From positions 1 to 46,022 of the forward strand of contig JAIRPP010000006.1 in the NCBI GenBank assembly GCA_031256955.1: a DNA stretch of 46,022 nucleotides. The letters are read 5' to 3'. The position numbers and the translations under genes were made by a program. Source of the stretch: Candidatus Methanoplasma sp. (GTDB lineage: Archaea; Thermoplasmatota; Thermoplasmata; Methanomassiliicoccales; Methanomethylophilaceae). The notes under the pieces are model-generated. The model had not been told where the DNA came from. It saw only the letters and a program-made list of their open reading frames with translations, and did no database searches. This document shows positions 7,614 through 15,000 of this stretch, in pieces (the first letter of the stretch is position 1; every line of letters begins with the position of its first letter).

Positions 7614-8936
7614 ATGAGGATACTCACAGTTGGGGGCAGCGGGAGGGAGCACGCGGCCGTCGCCGCCCTGCACCGCTCCGGCGCCGACATATACGCGGTT
7701 ACGAGGAACGCCAACCCCGGCATACTCGGGCTGGCTAAGGAATACAGGATAATCAGCGACGACAACGACGTGGACGCCGTCTGCGAGTTCGCCATAGAGC
7801 ACGACGTGGAGTACGCGTTCATCGGGCCGGAGTCCCCTCTCGAGGCGGGCCTCGTGGACGCCCTGGAGAACCTGGGGGTCTCCTGCGCCGCCCCCAGCGC
7901 GGCCGCCGCGAGGATAGAGACCTCGAAGACGTTCATGAGGGAGCTGATGGCGAGGCACGGCATCGAGGGCAATATCGAGTTCGCGTCGTTCAGCGACGCG
8001 GAGGCCGCCGCGGCGTACCTCCGGAGCATGGACCGCGAGGTCGCCATCAAGCCCGTCGGGCTCACCGGCGGCAAAGGGGTGAAGATCCAGGGGGAGCACC
8101 TGAACGGGTTGGACGAGTCCATAGCCTACGTCAGGGAGATCTTCCGCGACAACATCGGCGGGGGGAGCGTGATCTTCGAGGAGAAGCTCGTAGGGGAGGA
8201 GTTCACCCAGATGGTGTTCGCGGACGGGAAGAGGATCGTCCCGATGCCCCTGGTGCAGGACCACAAGCGGGCGTTCGAGGACGACACGGGGCCGAACACG
8301 GGCGGGATGGGGTCGTATTCCGACGCCGACCACCTGCTCCCGTTCGTCGCGGCCGAGGACAGGGCGTCCGCCCTGGCCATCCTGCAGAAGATCGTGGACG
8401 CGATGGCGGCCGAGGGGTGCCCGTACCGCGGGCCCATGTACGGGCAGTTCATGCTGACCGCGACCGGTCCCAAAGTCATAGAGATCAACGCGAGGTTCGG
8501 GGACCCGGAGGCCATGAACGTGCTCCCCATAATGGAGACGGACTTCGCGTCCGTCATAAAATGGATGGTCACCGGCAAATACAAGGAGGAGGTCAAGTTC
8601 AAGAACCTGGCCACCGTCTGCAAGTACGTCGTCCCCGAGGGGTACGGCGTCGAGCCCATAACCGGCAAGCAGCTGTGCGTGGACGAGGAGGCCATCAGGG
8701 AGTGCGGCGCGGAGGTCTTCTACGCCAACGTCGAATCCAAGGAGGGGGAGCTCTACACCGGGAAGTCCAGGTCCGTCGCGGTGGTCGGGATCGCCCCCAC
8801 CATAGAGGAGGCGGAGGCCAGGTGCGAGAACGGGCTGAAGCACGTGAAGGGCGAATCGATCTGCGTCCGCAAGGACATAGGCAAGAAGCACCTCATCCAG
8901 CGCAGGATAGACCACATGAAGCATCTGCGTTCATGA
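7614..8936 (+). CDS. purD: Phosphoribosylamine-glycine ligase (GAR synthetase)
   Basis: The 440-residue ATP-grasp enzyme starts with the diagnostic MRILTVGGSGREHA. ATP-grasp elements include VAIKPVGLTGGKGV (ATP-binding loop), VIFEEKLVGEEF and the Mg-binding EINARFGDPEAMNVLP. It ligates glycine to 5-phosphoribosylamine in step two of purine synthesis. It lies between hypB (10-base gap) and truA (ATGA overlap), so the three are probably one transcript. The C-terminal domain (FYANVESKEGELYTGKSRS) is complete. Confidence 0.96.
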   Translation: MRILTVGGSGREHAAVAALHRSGADIYAVTRNANPGILGLAKEYRIISDDNDVDAVCEFAIEHDVEYAFIGPESPLEAGLVDALENLGVSCAAPSAAAARIETSKTFMRELMARHGIEGNIEFASFSDAEAAAAYLRSMDREVAIKPVGLTGGKGVKIQGEHLNGLDESIAYVREIFRDNIGGGSVIFEEKLVGEEFTQMVFADGKRIVPMPLVQDHKRAFEDDTGPNTGGMGSYSDADHLLPFVAAEDRASALAILQKIVDAMAAEGCPYRGPMYGQFMLTATGPKVIEINARFGDPEAMNVLPIMETDFASVIKWMVTGKYKEEVKFKNLATVCKYVVPEGYGVEPITGKQLCVDEEAIRECGAEVFYANVESKEGELYTGKSRSVAVVGIAPTIEEAEARCENGLKHVKGESICVRKDIGKKHLIQRRIDHMKHLRS

Positions 8937-9706
8937 CGAGGATAGCGGTCAAGATAGCCTACCTGGGAGCGGGATACCGCGGCTCCCAGGCTCAGCCCGG
9001 CCTTCGGACCGTAGAGGGGGACATAGCGTCCGACCTCTGCGCGATCCGCAGGGAGCCCGGGTGGGACCCGCGCCTGAGGATGGCCAGCCGGACGGACGGC
9101 ATGGTGAACGCCCTCGGGAACGTGGCGGCCTTCGACGCGCCCATAGAGGACCCGTTCGTTCTTCTGAAGGCTCTGAACGCCGTGTCCAAAGGCGTATTCT
9201 ACAGGGGGTTCGCCGCCGTGGGCGAAGATTTCAACCCGAGGCATGCGGACATGCGCGAGTACAGGTACGTCATGAGGCGGGACGGGATCGATCCCGACAA
9301 GGCGAGGGAGTGCGCGTCCCTGTTCGTGGGGGAGCACGACTTCTCCGGGTTCTGCAGGGCGGACGGGAAGTCGCCGGTGCTGGCCATCGATTCCATACGC
9401 GTATCCTCGGAGGGGGATCTGATGATAACCGACTTCAGGGCCAGGTACTACCTGTGGAACATGGTCCGCAGGCTGATGGCGGCGATCGCCGCGGTCGGGA
9501 GGGGGGACGCGTCGATAGGCGACGTGGAGGCGGCCCTCGGAGGCAACGGGGTGAGCTTCGGGCTGGCGAGGCCGGACGCGCTCACGCTGACGCGCGTGGA
9601 ATACGGCGGGATAGACTTCATAGAGCCCGAGGGGATGTTCGACGCGAAGGTGGGGGAGGAGCTGTTCAAAGACGGGATCCGTCGCGCCTTCTTTTCCGCC
9701 CTGTGA
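8933..9706 (+). CDS. truA: tRNA pseudouridine synthase TruA
   Basis: The 257-residue protein makes pseudouridine at positions 38-40 of the tRNA anticodon arm by family precedent. The catalytic Asp is in ASRTDGMVNALGN, equivalent to the bacterial GRTDAGVHA motif but with an archaeal-style Asn. REYRYVMRR, GEHDFSGFCR and YYLWNMVRRL are the other TruA landmarks. The ATG at 8933 overlaps the purD stop (ATGA), giving translational coupling; the frame is open upstream but that part is antisense-like. A T-rich run (CTATTACTTTTTAG) about 30 bases after the stop may serve as terminator. Confidence 0.93.
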   Translation: MTRIAVKIAYLGAGYRGSQAQPGLRTVEGDIASDLCAIRREPGWDPRLRMASRTDGMVNALGNVAAFDAPIEDPFVLLKALNAVSKGVFYRGFAAVGEDFNPRHADMREYRYVMRRDGIDPDKARECASLFVGEHDFSGFCRADGKSPVLAIDSIRVSSEGDLMITDFRARYYLWNMVRRLMAAIAAVGRGDASIGDVEAALGGNGVSFGLARPDALTLTRVEYGGIDFIEPEGMFDAKVGEELFKDGIRRAFFSAL

Positions 9707-9754
9707 CGGCTCGCTTGAGAAAATTACTAATTTCTATTACTTTTTAGGGTGTAA

Positions 9755-9775
9755 AATTAATAAAATTTATTAATT
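9755..9775. promoter_or_regulatory. Palindromic AT-only element overlapping the DUF4143 gene promoter
   Basis: A perfect inverted repeat with ten-base arms, AATTAATAAA and TTTATTAATT, is separated by one A. It lies 20 bases before the GTG start at 9796 and contains TTTATTAAT, a possible TATA box. A dimeric regulator bound here would block transcription. This is inference from symmetry and position only. Confidence 0.45.
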
Positions 9776-9795
9776 ATTGAAACCTATGCGATCTC

Positions 9796-11121
9796 GTGAG
9801 AAGAAAGGCGATGGATTACCTAGCCTCGTGGAGGGCCTCGGACTCGAAGAAGTGCCTGTTGATCTACGGCGCGAGGCAGGTGGGCAAGACGTATCTCGTG
9901 AACGAGTTCTCGAAGGGGTATGAGCACTATCTCTATGTGAACTTCGAGACCGTGGAGCGCGCGCGGGCGATCTTCGACGGCGATTTGTCTTCGGAGAGCG
10001 TCCTCGCCAGGATCGGGCTGGAATATCCGGATCTGGCCGTCGAGCCCGGGAAGACTCTCGTGTTCCTCGACGAGATACAGTGCTGCCCGCGCGCGATGGT
10101 CGCCCTCAAGCCGCTGACGATGGATGGGAGGATCGACGTGATCGCGTCGGGCTCGCTCATGGGGGTTCTACAGGAGAGCGTGTCGTCTTTCCCGGTCGGG
10201 TACGTGAACATCCTGGATCTGAAATCCATGGACTTCGAAGAGTTCCTCTGGGCCTCCGGGGTCGGAGGCGATGCTATAGAGCGCGTCAGGGAATGCATCC
10301 GCGAGAAAAAGCCCATCGACGGGTTCGTCCTCGGCGCGATGATGGATCATTTCAGGGCGTACCTGTGCGTGGGCGGCATGCCGGAGGCGGTGAAGATCTA
10401 TACGGAGACGAAGGATGTGCGCAAAGTCCGCATGGCGCAGTCCGAGATCAACAGGATGTACATCTCCGACGCGGCGAAATACGCGCCCAAGGCGGAGAGG
10501 GGCAGGATAGGCATGTGCTTCAGATCGATACCCGTGCAGCTGTCCAGAGACAACCGCAAATTCAGGTATTCCGACGTAGCGAGAGGGAGCAACTCCAACG
10601 CGAGGATCTTCGGGGACAGCCTGTCCTGGCTCGGCGACGCCGGCCTGACCAGGCTCTGCCACAACCTCAGCGAGCCCGCGTCGCCCCTGGCGTCCAACGC
10701 GTCCCTCAAATCCTTCAAGCTCTACTTCCACGACACGGGCCTGTTGGCGAACATGATGGGGGCCGACGTCTGGGCGGGGCTGATGGGCGACGATCCCTCC
10801 GTCAACAAGGGCGGGATCATGGAGAACGCCGTCGCGGATGCGCTGGCCAAGAACGGGATCCCGCTGTACTACTATGGGAAAAGCGACATGGAGCTGGACT
10901 TCGTGCTCTCGATCGATGGGGAGATAGCGGCCATAGCGGTGAAATCCGGGAGCAACAGGCAGTCCAGATACCTCGCGTCCGCCGTGTCCGGAAAGCGCGT
11001 CTCCAGGGCGATCATGCTTGAGGACGGCAACATATCCGTCGACGGCGACGGGGTGGAGCATTATCCGCTGTTCGCCGCGTCTTTCGCGGAGTGCCTGTCC
11101 GAGAAGGGTTCGCTCGATTGA
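9796..11121 (+). CDS. AAA+ ATPase with DUF4143 C-terminal domain
   Basis: The 441-residue protein belongs to the widespread archaeal/bacterial ATPase-DUF4143 family. It has Walker A GARQVGKT (~25-32), Walker B TLVFLDEIQ (~92-100), a sensor-like VIASGSLMG, the family motif YLCVGGMPEAV, and a C-terminal nuclease-like segment (GGIMENAVADAL ... YYGKSDMELDFVLSIDGEIAAIAVKSG) reminiscent of the PD-(D/E)XK fold. Function is not established; members are often linked to mobile or accessory DNA. The start is the GTG at 9796, preceded by an AT-rich palindromic promoter element. An ATG at 9786 is out of frame and an ATG at 9811 is an alternative. It stands alone between operons. Confidence 0.85.
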   Translation: MRRKAMDYLASWRASDSKKCLLIYGARQVGKTYLVNEFSKGYEHYLYVNFETVERARAIFDGDLSSESVLARIGLEYPDLAVEPGKTLVFLDEIQCCPRAMVALKPLTMDGRIDVIASGSLMGVLQESVSSFPVGYVNILDLKSMDFEEFLWASGVGGDAIERVRECIREKKPIDGFVLGAMMDHFRAYLCVGGMPEAVKIYTETKDVRKVRMAQSEINRMYISDAAKYAPKAERGRIGMCFRSIPVQLSRDNRKFRYSDVARGSNSNARIFGDSLSWLGDAGLTRLCHNLSEPASPLASNASLKSFKLYFHDTGLLANMMGADVWAGLMGDDPSVNKGGIMENAVADALAKNGIPLYYYGKSDMELDFVLSIDGEIAAIAVKSGSNRQSRYLASAVSGKRVSRAIMLEDGNISVDGDGVEHYPLFAASFAECLSEKGSLD

Positions 11122-11185
11122 CGGCGCCCGCGCGATCGGGGCGTGACGGAAAATAAGGGAATGGGTTTGGCTGAAGGGGTTTGTA

Positions 11186-11199
11186 GGCGCGTCAGCGCC
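11186..11199 (-). terminator. Weak hairpin containing the stop codon of the anchored partner gene
   Basis: On the minus strand GGCGC-TGAC-GCGCC can form a five-base-pair hairpin whose loop carries the TGA stop. It is followed by a CCAAACCC-rich stretch rather than a T-run, so a role in termination is uncertain. Confidence 0.25.
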
Positions 11200-12022
11200 T
11201 GGACTTCGGCTTCCCGTAGTTCTTGACCGGCTTGCGGTAGACGTACACCATCAGGAGCAGCATCACCACGAGCATGACGGACATCAGGGCTATGGGCAGG
11301 GCGTAATCCGAATGGCCGGACCAGAACTCGCCCTCTCCCCCGGAGAAGACCGCGTTCCTGCCGTTGTCTATGTTCTCCTCCCCGGGGACCACTTTGAAGG
11401 TGTGCCTCCCGCTGGACAGGCTCTCGGTGACCCAGTCGTACGTGATCTTGGATTCCGACCCGGCGGCCACGGACACGACCGTCTTGCTGTCCTGTACCAG
11501 CTTCCCGTCGACGGAGAAGTAGACTATGTAGTCCTTCAGATCCACGTCGCCGCTGTTCTTGACGACGCAGGACAGCGTTATGGGCTGCACCACGGTCACG
11601 GTGACGGACCTCTCGGTGGTGACCGCGGCCTTGTCGTCCACGGTCTCCCTGAAGGTCACCTTCAAGGTGTACTTGCCGGGATTGGACGGGGCGGTCAGAG
11701 TGATCTGCGACGACACCCCGTTGAACAGGGTCCCCGTGGACGGCGAGAGCGCGCTGTACTGCGTGCCCCCGTTGGAATCCTTCAGCTCCGCCGTGTAGGA
11801 TATGTCCAGGGTCTGGAACTCCTCTCCCTCGAAGAAGACCAGGTCGTATTTCAGGGTGCCCTTGGTCTTGACCACGTTGGTGTCCCCTTTTATAGCCGCG
11901 CTCGCGGCGTCGGCATCCTGGGAATCCAAGACGACCGCGCCGACCACCGATGCCAGCATCAGCACCGCAATTGCCGTGATTATCTTCTGCGTACGAACAC
12001 CCCCCGCTTCATTCCCGCCCAT
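11192..12022 (-). CDS. Membrane-anchored extracellular beta-sandwich protein, partner of the STT3-like protein
   Basis: The 276-residue product starts MGGNEAGGVRTQKII, followed by a hydrophobic signal or anchor segment (ITAIAVLMLASVVGAVVL). Then come two predicted extracellular beta domains: one around KGTLKYDLVFFEGEEFQTLD, one around VQPITLSCVVKNSGDVDLKD that resembles the CARDB/NEW3 adhesion-like fold. A C-terminal span (YALPIALMSVMLVVMLLLMVYVY) ends in a basic tail. The ATG at 12022 lies inside the end of the upstream gene, a 43-base overlap, and there is no better start that keeps the whole signal segment. The overlap implies co-translation. I do not recognise a named family; a structural or accessory role beside its neighbour is inference. 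Confidence 0.7.
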   Translation of the reverse strand: MGGNEAGGVRTQKIITAIAVLMLASVVGAVVLDSQDADAASAAIKGDTNVVKTKGTLKYDLVFFEGEEFQTLDISYTAELKDSNGGTQYSALSPSTGTLFNGVSSQITLTAPSNPGKYTLKVTFRETVDDKAAVTTERSVTVTVVQPITLSCVVKNSGDVDLKDYIVYFSVDGKLVQDSKTVVSVAAGSESKITYDWVTESLSSGRHTFKVVPGEENIDNGRNAVFSGGEGEFWSGHSDYALPIALMSVMLVVMLLLMVYVYRKPVKNYGKPKSRR

Positions 12023-15000
12023 ATGGTGATGAGCAGCACGAGGATACATGCCACGGACAGCGCAACGAACGCCGCGGGGACGTCGCTCCCCTCGTTGTAC
12101 ACGTTGCCGCCCGAAACCGATTTGTCTGTCACGTCCGCCGACGCCGGGTTCGGGCTGAGCGTCTTGGACGCCGCCCCGCCGGATGCGGCGAACCCGCTGT
12201 CGCTCCCGAAGGTCAGGCCGGTCCCGGACACGGTCACCGATACGCCGGGGACCTGCGAGGGCGAGCCGTCCTTGCTCATGAGCTTGACGTAGATCGTCGT
12301 CTTCCCGTAGCCAGCCACCGCGAACTGCGACCCGGATGCCAGTATGTTGGCGCCGTCCTTGTCCGATATCGTCAGGTGCCAGTTGCCCGAGCCTCCGGCG
12401 ATGGCCGCCGCCACGGTCACGGTCTTCTGATAGCCGTCGTTGTTGGTTATGGTGACGGCGTAGCTGTACTCGTACCCGTTCATGGCGTCCTTGGAGGCGC
12501 CGGAGGCCTCCGCGGAGTCCACCAGGGTGGCGGTGCCGCCGGAGGGCGAGATCGCGCTCCCGTCGATGACGTAGGTGGCGATGCTGTCGCCGGCGAGTGT
12601 GGACACGATCACGGACAGATCCGGGCTGCCCGCCCCGATCTTCGCGGGGTCGTAGCGGCCGGAGACCGCGACGGTCCCGGTCGCGCCGGGCTCGACGGTC
12701 AGGGAGTAGGTCTTGTCGAGCACCCATCCCCTGCCGCCGGAGACCACATAGGTCAGCTTGTCGCTCCCGGTGTTGTTCACGGACAGAGTGAACGACCCCG
12801 TGCCGTTGGAGAAGCTGAACCCGGAGCCGGACACGCTTATGGTCGACGCCGACCCGGTGGTCAATACGGGGAAGTTGACCTTCGCGCCGTCCTTGACTTC
12901 GGAGGCCGCCATCGCCGCGGAGCCGGTGTAGGTGTATTTCTTGGAGCCTATGTCCTTGGTGAGCGTCGCCTCGAGGGTTATGGCCGCGCCCTCGGGGACC
13001 ACTGCCTCGAAGGTGCCCGACGTCACGTCGAACTGGACCGTGTTGCTCCCGAACCTGACGGAGACCTTTCCGTCCGCGGACAGCCCGGCGTATCCCTTTA
13101 TGGTCGCCTTCGCCGCCTTGTTGGACAGGTCCACCGTCACGGAGCCGGAGGCGGACGCGACGGTGCCGTACGCGATCCTCTCGGAATCGCCGGACCCGCT
13201 GACCGCCTTGAAGCTGAAGCTCTTGCCCCTCTCGAGGTAGTACACGAGGGAGTTGTCGGGGTCGCGGAAGTACTTGCCCGGCTCGGAATCGGTCGCGGTG
13301 ACCGTTATCTGGTCCGAGGTGGACGCGTTCAGCGTCGCGGTCGCCACGCTAGTCGGAGCCACGCTTATGTTCCCGGAGTGGCCTGGGTAGATGTAGACGG
13401 ACTCGTTGAAGAAGTAGCCGCCGGAGGCGGACATCTTCACGTTGTACTGCCCGGGGACCACGGACACCGGCGACGACCCGACCGTGTATTTCTTGGTGGA
13501 GTCGTTGTACAGGGTTATCTCCATGGGGTACGGGCTGGTGACCGTCACCTCCTTGACGTATTTGGTGGAGGAGGACGATTTGACCCCCTCTATGGACCAC
13601 GTGTTGCTCGTGGCGGTGGATCCCGCCGTCACGGTGTACGTCTGCTCCTCCATGTGCAGCTGCGGGGTGTCGAACGCCTTCGCCTTGACCTCTCCGCCGT
13701 ATCCTACGGGAACGGCGAAGACCGCCCTCCCGCTGGTGTCGGTCTTCATGTGCAGGTCGTATGCGGTTCCCCCGATGCTGATGCTGAAGGTCACGTCGGC
13801 GAACGCCACGCCCTTGCTGCTGGACGAGGACATGTTCGTTATGTACGACAGGGTGGACGTGAGGTTGCGGGACTCGCTCATCTTGACGTCGCCCAGATCC
13901 TTGTTGCTGGTGGCGTCGGTGGTCCTGACGTCCGCGCCGCCGGAGGCGCCCGTGGAGTACATGGTGTACGTGCCGGACGGCACCAGGGCGGAGAACTTGC
14001 CGTCCTTGTCCGCGGTGAATATGAACACGGACCCGTCGGACCCGTAGAACGCTATCTTCCCGCCGACCGCGGTGCCGCCGCTGTTCTTGAGCGTCCCGGA
14101 GATTATGTGGCCGACGCTGGAGGACAGGGATATCGACTGCCCCTCGGAGGTGCCGCTGTAGACCATGTTGCCCATGACCGCGTATGCGGTGTACCTCCCG
14201 TTGGTTACGCCCCCGGTGGCCGGCAGGCTGAACGAGGGGGATACGGACGACGCCGTGTAGCCGTTGGACATTATGGTTATCAGGCTCCCGGTCGGGGCTC
14301 CCGAGACCGTCACGGTCTTGGCGTCGTACGCCGTGATCGATGCGGACTTGTTGTTGCCGCTGGTGACCTCCACCGTGGCCGACGAGACGGACACCTTGGA
14401 GCCCGTGACCGACACGACGTAGGTGGCGGGCACCACGTCTATGGTGGCCGCGCCCTCGGATATCGCCTGGGTGAACTGCGCCCCGGTGGCCGTGTCCGTG
14501 GCCACGGCGACGCCGCTCTTGAGAGCGTAGCCGTGGTCGTCGGTGGCGGTGACGTTTATCTTGCCGGAGGTCGCGGTTATCTTGACCTCGCCGTAGGCGC
14601 CCGCCATGACGGAGACCTTCTGCGCCTTTATGACCGTGCCGGACACGGAGTATACCGTGAGGTCGTATGCGTCGGGCATGATGTCGCTGAACGAGAACGA
14701 GCCCGCCTGCGCGGTCGCCTGATAGGTCTTGCCGGACGAGGAGCCCTTGATCTCGACGTACGTCTGTTCGGAGTAGCTCTTGTCTCCGACCACGATCGAG
14801 CCCCTGAGCCCCGCCGCGGGCAGGCTGACCACCGCGGGTATCTCGGACGCGTCGTGGTACGTGGCCACGGACGCCCCGGTGGGCCCGCCGGAGGACACCG
14901 TCACATAGTACGGGGTGCCGTCGCTGGGAACGGATATGGAGTAGTTCCCGTTGGACGTGGTGCGGGCGGCTGACTTGAGGACGTAGGCGTCGTCGTACGA

